A stretch of DNA of 27,690 nt from a virus, in the IMG/VR virus record IMGVR_UViG_3300034093_000612, positions 1-27,690 of that record; one strand, 5' to 3'. Every line of letters starts with the position of its first letter. The first letter of the stretch is position 1. The position numbers and the translations under genes were made by a program. Under the pieces are notes generated by a model. That model made no database searches. It was not told the DNA's origin and saw only the letters and a list, made by a program, of their open reading frames with translations. Shown piece after piece: positions 17,681 through 24,667 of this stretch.

Positions 17681-18010
17681 ATGACATATAACATTTGCAA
17701 CGAATGCGAGACTGTGGCTCACTGTTTAAATCATGGGTGTATTCCCAAGGTAACACTGGAGCCTATAGAGGTTAAGCGTGTTACACACAAGGATATCCTG
17801 CGTAGTGCAGCTAGATCCTCTGGACTCGATGTCTATGGGCTAGGCTTAGATCGTGATATGTGGGAAGCAGCACTGGCTAGGTATACTGAGATTATTGTTC
17901 GGGAATGTATCGATGAATTGGATGGAAAAATATACAGGGCAAGCGACCATGAAGGTGATGAAACTTGGCCAGACCTCATATTGAAAGAACATTTTGGGAT
18001 TGAAGAATGA
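17681..18010 (+). CDS. first of three tandem paralogs (RECI/HFG type), 109 aa
   Basis: An N-terminal Cys segment (CNECETVAHCLNHGC, a possible zinc knuckle) precedes a segment MWEAALARYTEIIVRECIDE and the end LILKEHFGIEE. The ELIxRECI...HFGVE module is repeated in the next two genes and is common among small phage proteins; function unknown. AAAAGGTTTATC precedes the start. The stop overlaps the next start (ATGA). Confidence 0.75.
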   Translation: MTYNICNECETVAHCLNHGCIPKVTLEPIEVKRVTHKDILRSAARSSGLDVYGLGLDRDMWEAALARYTEIIVRECIDELDGKIYRASDHEGDETWPDLILKEHFGIEE

Positions 18011-18234
18011 ACGAACGAATTAAACAACTCTGGGAAGATAGTGACGAAATCAAAGTTCGTTATCCTGAACAAGGAAGTCCAGTTAGTGTTTCAGAGCAGA
18101 CACTAGAAAAGTTCGCCGAGTTGATTATGCGAGAATGTATCGCTCAATGTTGGGCAGTATCCGAATTAGAATCAAACGGGTATGTTGTCAGCGAGTGTTC
18201 TAAAAAGATTAGGAAACATTTCGGAGTTGAATAA
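18007..18234 (+). CDS. second tandem paralog (RECI/HFG type), 75 aa
   Basis: MNERIKQLWEDSDEIKVRYP, then LEKFAELIMRECIAQCWAV and KKIRKHFGVE. It shares the MNER(I/M)K start, the FAELIxxE(C/T)I helix and the KHFGVE end with the gene after it. Joined to neighbours by ATGA before and TAATG after. Function unknown. Confidence 0.78.
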   Translation: MNERIKQLWEDSDEIKVRYPEQGSPVSVSEQTLEKFAELIMRECIAQCWAVSELESNGYVVSECSKKIRKHFGVE

Positions 18235-18467
18235 TGAATGAACGAATGAAAGAACTTTCAAATATTGCATACATGAACCACATGGAGAGGAATGAGGATT
18301 CCTCTTTTGGTCGCCGATACGATTATGATAAAGAGTTCGCCGAGTTAATTCTCAAAGAAACTATCTCCGTCCTACAAAAGCGATTCATGGGTGATTTGAA
18401 CCGTGAGGACATGGAAGTCCGTAGGTGTATTGCAGACATACAAAAACATTTCGGAGTTGAAGAATGA
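18234..18467 (+). CDS. third tandem paralog (RECI/HFG type), 77 aa
   Basis: MNERMKELSNIAYMNHMERN, then EFAELILKETISVLQ and IADIQKHFGVEE. Same architecture as the gene before it, so local duplication is evident. DNA repeats such as TTCGCCGAGTT and CATTTCGGAGTTGA are still shared. The stop overlaps the next start (ATGA). Confidence 0.78.
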   Translation: MNERMKELSNIAYMNHMERNEDSSFGRRYDYDKEFAELILKETISVLQKRFMGDLNREDMEVRRCIADIQKHFGVEE

Positions 18468-18598
18468 TTACATTACTAATTATACTAATCGTGGTAGCCA
18501 TGGCGATAACAATCGTTCGGAGATTACCCAAGAGTGGATGTAATCAAGAATGTAATCAGGGAAGATCCTGCAACTGTGGAGCTAAAGATGGGCAGTGA
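18464..18598 (+). CDS. small membrane protein with Cys-rich tail, 44 aa
   Basis: An N-terminal transmembrane helix (MITLLIILIVVAMAITIV) is followed by basic residues RR and a tail CNQECNQGRSCNCGAKDGQ. The CxQxCxQGRxCxC tail is a recurrent motif of tiny phage proteins. The basic residues after the helix suggest the tail faces the cytoplasm. Function unknown. It overlaps both neighbours. Confidence 0.75.
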   Translation: MITLLIILIVVAMAITIVRRLPKSGCNQECNQGRSCNCGAKDGQ

Positions 18599-18692
18599 TA
18601 AGGCATTCTTTGCCACAATCCTAGCAATGTTTGCATTCATTTGTGGTGCACCGTACATAGCCTTGTTTATTTTTATTATTGGAGTACTATGA
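18588..18692 (+). CDS. tiny membrane protein, 34 aa
   Basis: MGSDKAFFATILAMFAFICG continuing to IALFIFIIGVL is almost wholly hydrophobic after residue 6, one long or two short membrane passes. It is open within a chain of overlapping starts and stops (overlaps the previous gene by 11 nt, and ATGA with the next). Upstream AACTGTGGAGC gives a GGAG site. Holin-like by size only; no further support. Confidence 0.6.
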   Translation: MGSDKAFFATILAMFAFICGAPYIALFIFIIGVL

Positions 18693-18922
18693 AAAAGTAT
18701 AGCGTTGATTTGAGTAAATATAAGTATCAGTCTATCACGATCTCTGCCAAGGATTATACTCCAACCCAGTGGACACTTACTACTCCCAGTGCATGGGGTA
18801 CGGTACAGATGTCTCGCTTCGCTCGAAGTGGGGATGATGTAGATTTTGAGATGCGTGCCCTGGAGCAAAAGGTCGATCAAAGTGGGTATCGTGAAGCTAA
18901 AGAAATACTACGAAAGTTCTAA
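18689..18922 (+). CDS. protein of unknown function, 77 aa
   Basis: MKKYSVDLSKYKYQSITISA is a beta-rich, Tyr/Thr/Ser-rich start; the end is a charged helix (EQKVDQSGYREAKEILRKF). It is started by ATGA overlap behind ATTGGAGTACT. Not recognised. Confidence 0.68.
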   Translation: MKKYSVDLSKYKYQSITISAKDYTPTQWTLTTPSAWGTVQMSRFARSGDDVDFEMRALEQKVDQSGYREAKEILRKF

Positions 18923-18923
18923 A

Positions 18924-19100
18924 ATGAAAGTTGTCTTATTGTCGTTTGCAATTATGCTAACTGGTTGTACTACAAATAAATTTGACTTTTCAGTAAAAGA
19001 CTCGTATAATAGCTATGTGCCTGTAAAAGTTAAAGTACCTGTGCGGAATTGTGATAATCCGTACGTAAAATGTGGAGTAAATAATGGGATTGCAAAGTAA
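18924..19100 (+). CDS. small predicted lipoprotein, 58 aa
   Basis: MKVVLLSFAIMLTGCTTNKF has a short signal and an LTGC lipobox, so Cys15 would be lipidated after cleavage. The mature part is about 44 residues with two further Cys. Small phage lipoproteins can act at the envelope as spanins or superinfection-exclusion proteins; neither is provable here. It contains an internal promoter (18982-19010), and its end overlaps the phosphoesterase start by 17 nt. Confidence 0.75.
   Translation: MKVVLLSFAIMLTGCTTNKFDFSVKDSYNSYVPVKVKVPVRNCDNPYVKCGVNNGIAK
18982..19010 (+). promoter_or_regulatory. promoter inside the lipoprotein gene
   Basis: TTGACT (18982-18987), 17 nt, TATAAT (19005-19010), with G before the -10 and TTGACTTTT at the -35, as in the clear intergenic promoters. 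It would serve the metallophosphoesterase gene and those downstream. Confidence 0.65.
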
Positions 19101-20031
19101 ATTTGGTGTTGGTGACGAAGTTAGTGTAAAGCTAACCAAGGGTCATGCAGCACGTGTAGCTATTTGTTCAGACGTTCACTTGGAGTTTGGAAGTATTGAG
19201 CTTAAGAATCCAGGGAATGTGGATATCCTAATTCTTGCAGGTGACATCTGTGTTGCCAAGGATCTAAACGATTTTGACTCACTTAACCTAGTTGGTGAGA
19301 ATAGTCGTTCTCAGCAATGGCATCGTTTCTTTCAAACAGCTGCTGCCGAGTTCAAGCACGTTCTATACATAGCTGGTAACCATGAACACTACCATGGAGA
19401 CTTTCCAAAGACTATTCCACGTCTCCGTGAAAAGCTAGGTTATATCAAGAATCTGCAAATTATGGATCGAGATGTGTTTGAGTTCAATGGTATTCGTTTT
19501 ATCGGCAGTACTCTGTGGACTGATATGAACAAGCGTGATCCACTTACGTTGTTTCATATGAAGTCTTGCATGAACGATTTCCGCTGTGTTGACAATAGCT
19601 CTCGCGAGGTTTCTTACAAGACATTTGAAGTTACGGAAGATGGTCGTCAGATTCCTACATTCCGAACTCGCACTGCATTGTTTAGTGCAGAAGATGCAGT
19701 GGAAGAACATGAAAAGTCTCTTGGTTACATTAAACAAGTATACGAGGACACTCCTGCATGGACTAGCATTGTTGTGATTGGTCATCATACACCTAGTCAT
19801 CAAAGTTGCCATCCTCGATACAAAGAGGACCAGCTGATGAATGGTGGATACCACTCAGACTTAGACGAATTCATTTTGGATCGTCCAGGTATCAAGTTGT
19901 GGATTCATGGTCATACTCATGAACGTTACGACTACAAGATTGGTGATACTCGTATTGTTTGCAACCCACGTGGTTACATAAAGTACGAAGAAATTGCCAA
20001 TACTTTTGAACTGAAAGTTGTAGAGATTTGA
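19084..20031 (+). CDS. calcineurin-like metallophosphoesterase, 315 aa
   Basis: The five blocks of the superfamily are present: SDVHLEF (29-35), LAGDICV (51-57), AGNHEHYHG (about 98-106), VIGHHTPSH (about 239-247) and HGHTHERYDY (about 276-285), all supplying a two-metal site. It hydrolyses phosphomonoesters or diesters; the family includes nucleic-acid ends, cyclic nucleotides and proteins. The length is close to phage and bacterial homologues. GGAGTAAATA gives the ribosome site. Given RNA ligase and kinase in the same phage, action on RNA ends is one option but unproven. Confidence 0.85.
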   Translation: MGLQSKFGVGDEVSVKLTKGHAARVAICSDVHLEFGSIELKNPGNVDILILAGDICVAKDLNDFDSLNLVGENSRSQQWHRFFQTAAAEFKHVLYIAGNHEHYHGDFPKTIPRLREKLGYIKNLQIMDRDVFEFNGIRFIGSTLWTDMNKRDPLTLFHMKSCMNDFRCVDNSSREVSYKTFEVTEDGRQIPTFRTRTALFSAEDAVEEHEKSLGYIKQVYEDTPAWTSIVVIGHHTPSHQSCHPRYKEDQLMNGGYHSDLDEFILDRPGIKLWIHGHTHERYDYKIGDTRIVCNPRGYIKYEEIANTFELKVVEI

Positions 20032-20032
20032 T

Positions 20033-20368
20033 ATGAGTGAATATATACCCGACAAGTGGCTGGTGATTAAAATTAGCAGCGGCACGCACCCATCTATCCA
20101 TAAGGTATTTGCCTGTTGGTATGGTGGGTGGGCAGGTAGTGATTCATGGAAGCTAAACAGTGGCATTACTAAGGCAACTCTTGAAGGATATGTATATTCC
20201 TTTGAGGGTTCCTCTGGTTCTGTCTATCAGTGTCATAAAGATACGTATGGTGCAAATATGTATGGTCATGGTGTTCTAGAAAACATGATTGATAAGGCAG
20301 AAAAGAATGGAATCACTATTGAGGTTCTACCTGAAGAAACAAATTGGTTGGAGATAAACTATGAGTGA
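20033..20368 (+). CDS. conserved phage protein of unknown function, 111 aa
   Basis: Segments DKWLVIKISSGTHPSIHKVF, ACWYGGWAGSDSWKLNSGI and GSSGSVYQCHK suggest a compact beta domain with conserved Trp/Gly. I recall related sequences in T4-like phages (WVVIKI...YKVLAGWYGGY...WKLNSGI) with no function. It starts 1 nt after the phosphoesterase stop and overlaps the next gene by 8 nt. Confidence 0.78.
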   Translation: MSEYIPDKWLVIKISSGTHPSIHKVFACWYGGWAGSDSWKLNSGITKATLEGYVYSFEGSSGSVYQCHKDTYGANMYGHGVLENMIDKAEKNGITIEVLPEETNWLEINYE

Positions 20369-20525
20369 AGTATACACACTAGAAATACAGGAAGATCCAA
20401 AAACAAAGGATCTTATTATAGAATTCCCTGATTCCTTGATGGAGTCAGCTGGATGGAAGGTTGGAGATAACATTGAATGGATCGACAACAAAGATGGCTC
20501 TTGGACTTTAAGAAAGAAAGAATGA
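20361..20525 (+). CDS. small AbrB-like protein, 54 aa
   Basis: MSEVYTLEIQEDPKTKDLII, then EFPDSLMESAGWKVGDNIEW and SWTLRKKE. The strand-helix-strand layout with FPxxLxxxxGWKxGDxIEW is that of AbrB/SpoVT swapped-hairpin DNA-binding domains, common as tiny phage ORFs. It may be a regulator or a structural dimer. The ribosome site (TTGGAGATAAACT) lies within the previous gene. Confidence 0.72.
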   Translation: MSEVYTLEIQEDPKTKDLIIEFPDSLMESAGWKVGDNIEWIDNKDGSWTLRKKE

Positions 20526-20526
20526 A

Positions 20527-20802
20527 ATGAAATTTACACTAATTGCTGAACATGAAACTGGTGAGAAAAACACCTATGAATTTGATAAAGAATATTTGCC
20601 TGATGTTCTAGAGAATATTGATTTATTCTTGCGTGGGTGTGGATTCTGGCATACAGGTGTTTTAGATATCGTAGAAGAAGAAACCTACTACAAATCCAGT
20701 TATGACTTTTCTGCTATGGATGCAATGAATGCTACTGTTGGTGCTAGCGAAGATACAGTTCAACATGCCCCTAATTATTGGGATACTGGAAGAAACCGAT
20801 GA
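20527..20802 (+). CDS. conserved phage protein of unknown function, 91 aa
   Basis: MKFTLIAEHETGEKNTYEFD, then LPDVLENIDLFLRGCGFWHT and LDIVEEE. The FLRGxGFxxxGxLDIV motif recurs in small T4-like phage proteins that I recall; role unknown. GAAAGAATGAA precedes the start. It overlaps the MazG-like gene by ATGA. Confidence 0.74.
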   Translation: MKFTLIAEHETGEKNTYEFDKEYLPDVLENIDLFLRGCGFWHTGVLDIVEEETYYKSSYDFSAMDAMNATVGASEDTVQHAPNYWDTGRNR

Positions 20803-21179
20803 ATAAAGTTTTTACCGATGTAACTACTTTCTTGAATGCAGCAGGACAGTCATTTCCAAGTGAACCTGATCCTGCTGTATCTGACCTTGCTAATCTCTAC
20901 CAAAATCTTATCAAAGAAGAAGTAGAAGAATTTTGGGAAGCTGTAGATGAAAATGATGATGTTGAACAACTCGATGCATGTTTTGATATGATGTGGGTTA
21001 TCATCGGCTACATGAAAGCACGTGGATGGGATTGTGAATCTGCATGGGAAGAAGGTGCGCAAAGTAATCTTTCTAAAATTGACCCTACAACTGGTAAGGT
21101 TATTCGTCGAGCAGACGGAAAGATCCTTAAACCCGAAGGCTGGCAACCTCCAGATTTCACCAAATTTGTTGCAAAATAA
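20799..21179 (+). CDS. MazG-like nucleotide pyrophosphohydrolase, 126 aa
   Basis: LIKEEVEEFWEAVDENDDVE (38-57) followed by QLDACFDMMWVIIGYM (57-72) gives the EExxE and xxxD helices that bind Mg in all-alpha NTP pyrophosphatases. The tail (SKIDPTTGKVIRRADGKILK followed by PEGWQPPDF) is the typical end of phage MazG-like proteins. It probably hydrolyses a nucleoside triphosphate to monophosphate, affecting nucleotide pools or (p)ppGpp-type stress signals. Substrate not determinable. The next gene is a predicted nucleotidase, which fits a nucleotide-metabolism pair. Confidence 0.86.
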   Translation: MNKVFTDVTTFLNAAGQSFPSEPDPAVSDLANLYQNLIKEEVEEFWEAVDENDDVEQLDACFDMMWVIIGYMKARGWDCESAWEEGAQSNLSKIDPTTGKVIRRADGKILKPEGWQPPDFTKFVAK

Positions 21180-21182
21180 CCC

Positions 21183-21211
21183 TTTACTTTTAATCAGCTT
21201 TGCGGTATAAT
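21183..21211 (+). promoter_or_regulatory. promoter giving a leaderless mRNA
   Basis: TTTACT (21183-21188), 17 nt, TATAAT (21206-21211), with extended -35 TTTACTTTTAATC. The ATG of the next gene is at 21218, seven bases after the -10, where transcription should begin. Only the AACCC half of the usual terminator stem precedes it. Confidence 0.8.
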
Positions 21212-21217
21212 AAGATT

Positions 21218-21706
21218 ATGATTACACTATACTTAGACATGGATGGAGTCCTAGCTGACTTCAACAAAGAATACATTAAACTTGATCCCAACAAAACAGA
21301 TCGTAAACGATTTCGTTCTGCTGTGATGGATGAAAAAATCTTTGAGAAGCTGGACTTTATGCCAGACACCGCAGAGTTGCTGAATCATGTGTCACGTTTG
21401 GATAGAATCACTATTGAGATTCTTACCTCGATGGGAACACATGACCCATTCCAAGCTAGCGCAGCCAAGTACCAAAAGTTAAACTGGCTTCAAGCTAAGA
21501 ACATTCCATACAAAGCTAACTTTGTTCATAGCAAAATAGAAAAAGCTGCATACGCAACCCCGACTTCTATATTAATTGACGACTCTATTGGATGTATCAC
21601 TCCTTTCAATGAGAAAGGTGGTAATGGTATTCTTCACACTAGTGCCTCTGAAACGAATAAAATTCTTGATTCTATTCTTCTTCAGCTAAAGGCAATTCAT
21701 GCTTGA
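21218..21706 (+). CDS. HAD-superfamily 5'(3')-deoxyribonucleotidase-like, 162 aa
   Basis: MITLYLDMDGVLADFNKEY carries the HAD motif I DxDGVLxD (D7, D9). LTSMGTH is motif II, HSKIEKAAYA holds the Lys of motif III, and ILIDDS is motif IV. Size and motifs fit the NT5C-type nucleotidases common in phages, which remove 5' phosphates from (deoxy)nucleoside monophosphates. There is no room for a Shine-Dalgarno sequence after the predicted transcription start, so translation is probably leaderless. The end overlaps the next gene by 8 nt. Confidence 0.84.
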   Translation: MITLYLDMDGVLADFNKEYIKLDPNKTDRKRFRSAVMDEKIFEKLDFMPDTAELLNHVSRLDRITIEILTSMGTHDPFQASAAKYQKLNWLQAKNIPYKANFVHSKIEKAAYATPTSILIDDSIGCITPFNEKGGNGILHTSASETNKILDSILLQLKAIHA

Positions 21707-21983
21707 GTATTTAAAACCTACATTAAATTGGATTCGTGATGATTGGTACTCTAATAGGATTCGGTTTATTGTTGAGTTGCTTGCTTGGGGTATTAGCATT
21801 GGCTGTGCGATTACTATGGCAGTCACTGTCCCTAATCCTCCATTGCTTATCTTATATCCTATTTGGATCCTTGGCTGTGCTATGTATGCTTGGGCTGCTA
21901 GTACTAGGAAATCATTTGGCATGTTGGCTAACTATCTCCTGTTGGTAACTATTGATATTGTTGGTTTAATTAGGATGCTATGA
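21699..21983 (+). CDS. conserved phage inner-membrane protein, 94 aa
   Basis: Three hydrophobic segments (FIVELLAWGISIGCAITMAV, PPLLILYPIWILGCAMYAWA, LANYLLLVTIDIVGLI) with conserved STRKSFGMLANYLLL. This layout is shared with small membrane proteins of T4-like phages and slightly recalls half of a SWEET/PnuC-like unit. Transport is not proven. The stop overlaps the UV endonuclease start (ATGA). Confidence 0.78.
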   Translation: MLEYLKPTLNWIRDDWYSNRIRFIVELLAWGISIGCAITMAVTVPNPPLLILYPIWILGCAMYAWAASTRKSFGMLANYLLLVTIDIVGLIRML

Positions 21984-23005
21984 CTACGATAGGTAAAATC
22001 GGTTTTGCGTGCAAGTGGATCGACAATGCTACTCAAGTAGATGGCATTGGTCTAAAAGACGACGCACGTAAGTATAGTACTGGTACAACTACCATTGCTT
22101 GGCTCGGTCGTCAATCTCGTACTGTAGCTGAAGAAAAACTATGGGGTATTGTAAAACAAAACCTGCAGAATACTCTTAATCTTGTTATTAAAGTATCAAA
22201 CCTACCTGAACGGCTGCGCATGGTTCGCTTGTCTAGTGATATCCTTCCAGTTTACACACATGCCGACTGGTCTTATTTTTACAAACGTGCAGATGTACTA
22301 AAGCTAATGGAATACTGCTTTGCCAAAATCGGCGAAGTAGCACGTGCATCTAACGTTCGTTTGTCTTTCCATCCAGGACAATTTACTGTACTTGCTTCTG
22401 AGAATCCTGGTATTGTAAATAACTCTATTGACGAATTCGAATACCATGCAGACATGGTACGTATGATGGGTTATGGTAAAACATTCCAAGACTTTAAAAT
22501 CAACGTGCATATCTCAGGTAAACTTGGTCCTGCAGGTATTCGTGCTGCTTACAAACGTCTTTCTACTGAAGCACGTAACTGCATCACTATCGAAAACGAA
22601 GAAAATGCATGGGGTCTTGACGACTCTCTAGAACTAGCCGACTTGCTACCTATTGTTCTTGACGTCCATCATCACTGGTGTCGCGAAGGCGAGTGGATCG
22701 ATCCTAAAGATATTCGTGTTCAACGTGTTATTGAATCGTGGCGTGGTGTTCGTCCAACTATGCATTACTCACAATCTCGTGAAGATTATCTCATTGAGCA
22801 TGCTGTTACTACCCAACCAGATATGGCAATCCTAAAAGATATGGGCTACAAGAAAGCCAAGCTGCGTGCACATTCAGATTTTTACTGGAATACTGCATCA
22901 AACGACTGGGTATTAGGTTTCCTTCCAACACATGATATCATGTGCGAATCTAAAGCCAAGAATTTAGCTAGTTTTGCTCTTTATGAAACCTCTAAAAAAC
23001 TATAA
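21980..23005 (+). CDS. uvsE: UV damage endonuclease, UvsE/UVDE family
   Basis: A 341-aa TIM-barrel enzyme. Family marks are the N-terminal IGFACKWI, RLSSDILP (about 84-91), LSFHPGQFTVLAS (about 128-140), INVHISGK (about 175-182), CITIENEE (about 200-207), VLDVHHHWC (about 226-234) and MHYSQSRE (about 257-264), which supply the His/Glu metal ligands. It incises DNA 5' of UV dimers and other lesions, an ATP-independent repair route useful to a phage exposed to sunlight. It is translationally coupled to the membrane protein gene. Its stop codon lies inside the late promoter TATAAATA. Confidence 0.92.
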   Translation: MTTIGKIGFACKWIDNATQVDGIGLKDDARKYSTGTTTIAWLGRQSRTVAEEKLWGIVKQNLQNTLNLVIKVSNLPERLRMVRLSSDILPVYTHADWSYFYKRADVLKLMEYCFAKIGEVARASNVRLSFHPGQFTVLASENPGIVNNSIDEFEYHADMVRMMGYGKTFQDFKINVHISGKLGPAGIRAAYKRLSTEARNCITIENEENAWGLDDSLELADLLPIVLDVHHHWCREGEWIDPKDIRVQRVIESWRGVRPTMHYSQSREDYLIEHAVTTQPDMAILKDMGYKKAKLRAHSDFYWNTASNDWVLGFLPTHDIMCESKAKNLASFALYETSKKL

Positions 23006-23008
23006 ATA
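23001..23008 (+). promoter_or_regulatory. T4-type late promoter TATAAATA
   Basis: The exact octamer overlaps the uvsE stop codon and lies 19 nt before the start of the first gene of the structural/lysis block. It separates early/middle-type genes from late genes. Confidence 0.75.
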
Positions 23009-23026
23009 CATACATAAGGAAATATT

Positions 23027-23275
23027 ATGCCAACCTATGCATTTCGAGATAAAACGTCGGGTGAAACTTTTGAAAAGTTTATGAGCATTTCTGCTCGAGA
23101 AGAATACCTAAAGACTAACCCTAATATTGAGTCTCAGTTTAATGGCGGACCAATGGTATGCGATCCTGTTCGTGTTGGTGCACGTAAATTCGATTCTGGT
23201 TTCAAAGAAGTACTGCAGAAAATTCATTCTCGTGCCCCTGGCAGTACATTAAACAGGGGATCTAGTCAAATCTAA
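23027..23275 (+). CDS. FmdB-like/T4-like conserved phage protein, 82 aa
   Basis: MPTYAFRDKTSGETFEKFMS, then SAREEYLKTNPNIES, DPVRVGARK and FKEVLQKIHSRAPGSTLN. The MPTYxF(R/E)DxxTGExFE start recalls FmdB-type zinc ribbons, but the cysteine knuckle is missing (only Cys45 remains). The same protein type occurs next to late genes in T4-like and cyanophages. It is behind the late promoter with ATAAGGAAATATT as ribosome site. Confidence 0.77.
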   Translation: MPTYAFRDKTSGETFEKFMSISAREEYLKTNPNIESQFNGGPMVCDPVRVGARKFDSGFKEVLQKIHSRAPGSTLNRGSSQI

Positions 23276-23286
23276 TAGGAATTTTA

Positions 23287-24042
23287 ATGGCTCGTACAGC
23301 AGCGAAAGCAAAACCTACTGATAGCGTGCAAGTAGACGCTAAATCAAAAATAAATAATACGTTGAGAATTAGGTTGGATGATATGAAAACATTCCAACCT
23401 TTAACTGAAAATCAGAGACTATTTTTTGAGGCATATAAAAGAGGAGACTATTTTGTTGCACTGCATGGAGTTGCTGGAACAGGCAAAACTTTCTGTGCGT
23501 TGTATAAAGCAATTGAAGAGGTACTTGATAAATCAAACCCCTTTGATAAAATTATTGTAGTTCGTTCAGCTGTACAATCTAGGGAAATTGGACATCTACC
23601 TGGAGATGTGAACGAAAAGATGGAAATTTATCAGCAACCATATCGTCAAATATGCGAAACCTTATTTGGTCGCAAAGACGCATGGGATAGATTAGAAGAA
23701 CAACACCACATTGAGTTTATCTCTACATCATTTATTCGTGGTATGAGCTTTGATGATGCTATCATTATCGTTGATGAAATGCAGAATTTAACGTTCGAAG
23801 AGATTGATACCGTTATGACCCGTGTCGGTTATCGATCTAAGATTATTTGGTGTGGCGATTATCGTCAGACAGATTTGAATAAAAAGAAAAGCGATGTTAC
23901 TGGAATTTTAAAATTCTTTGATATTGCGCACCACATGGGAGCATTTACTCGTATAGAGTTTACACCTGATGACATTGTGAGAAGTTCTTTAGTAAAAGAC
24001 TATATTTTGGCTAAACTTAAATATGAGGATTACGCAGGATGA
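23287..24042 (+). CDS. phoH: PhoH-like P-loop ATPase, 251 aa
   Basis: The ATPase domain from residue 38 on has LTENQRLFFEAY, Walker A GVAGTGKT (61-68), VVRSAVQSREIGHLPGD (91-107), Walker B IIIVDEMQN (159-167) and WCGDYRQTDL, the PhoH signature. The domain is related to superfamily 1 helicases and probably acts on RNA. PhoH is a marker gene of many marine and freshwater phages; its benefit to the phage is unsettled. A short basic N-terminal extension (1-30) precedes the core. It is 11 nt behind the previous gene and 3 nt before the endolysin. Confidence 0.93.
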   Translation: MARTAAKAKPTDSVQVDAKSKINNTLRIRLDDMKTFQPLTENQRLFFEAYKRGDYFVALHGVAGTGKTFCALYKAIEEVLDKSNPFDKIIVVRSAVQSREIGHLPGDVNEKMEIYQQPYRQICETLFGRKDAWDRLEEQHHIEFISTSFIRGMSFDDAIIIVDEMQNLTFEEIDTVMTRVGYRSKIIWCGDYRQTDLNKKKSDVTGILKFFDIAHHMGAFTRIEFTPDDIVRSSLVKDYILAKLKYEDYAG

Positions 24043-24045
24043 CAC

Positions 24046-24666
24046 ATGCTAACATCAGAACAATTCCACCACCTATTTCCAAGAAATGGTGATCCAGAGG
24101 GTTGGGCAGAATCAATGAATTCTGTCTTTCCTGTTTATGAAATTAATACCCCCAAGAGAATAGCTGCGTTTCTTGCGCAATGCGGTCATGAATCTGGGGG
24201 ATTTACTGTATTTGAAGAAAACTTGAATTACTCAGCACAAGGTTTGTGTGGTATCTTTAAGAAGTATTTTCCTACTCTTGAATCTGCTCAGTCTTATGCT
24301 CGTAAACCAGAAATGATTGCAAATAAGGTTTATGCAAACCGTATGGGTAATGGACCAGAGTCTTCTGGAGATGGTTATAAATATAGAGGTCGTGGACCGA
24401 TTCAATTAACTGGAAAGTCTAACTATACAGCATTTGCCAAAGAGATGTTTGAAAACTGGCAAGAAGTTGTTGAAAATCCAGACTGGGTTACATGGGATAA
24501 AGATTTTGCTCTTATGTCTGCTATTTGGTTCTGGAACAAAACTGGACTAAATAAAGAAGCAGATAGTGGAGATATCAAAACAATGACACGAAAAATTAAT
24601 GGTGGATATATTGGTCTTGAAGATCGTATTAAACACTATAACGAAGCTATACACTTACTAACATAA
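24046..24666 (+). CDS. GH19-family endolysin, 206 aa
   Basis: The glycoside hydrolase 19 (chitinase/lysozyme-like) fold is recognisable from RIAAFLAQCGHESGGF (38-53) with catalytic Glu49, FEENLNYSAQGL (56-67) with Glu57 or Glu58, YKYRGRGPIQLTGKSNY and a WFWNKTGL segment. It would cleave peptidoglycan glycan strands at lysis. No signal peptide or membrane anchor is present, so it needs a holin for export, and none is identified next to it. The preceding stop is 3 nt upstream; the ribosome site (GCAGGATGAC) overlaps the end of phoH. Confidence 0.9.
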   Translation: MLTSEQFHHLFPRNGDPEGWAESMNSVFPVYEINTPKRIAAFLAQCGHESGGFTVFEENLNYSAQGLCGIFKKYFPTLESAQSYARKPEMIANKVYANRMGNGPESSGDGYKYRGRGPIQLTGKSNYTAFAKEMFENWQEVVENPDWVTWDKDFALMSAIWFWNKTGLNKEADSGDIKTMTRKINGGYIGLEDRIKHYNEAIHLLT

Positions 24667-24667
24667 T

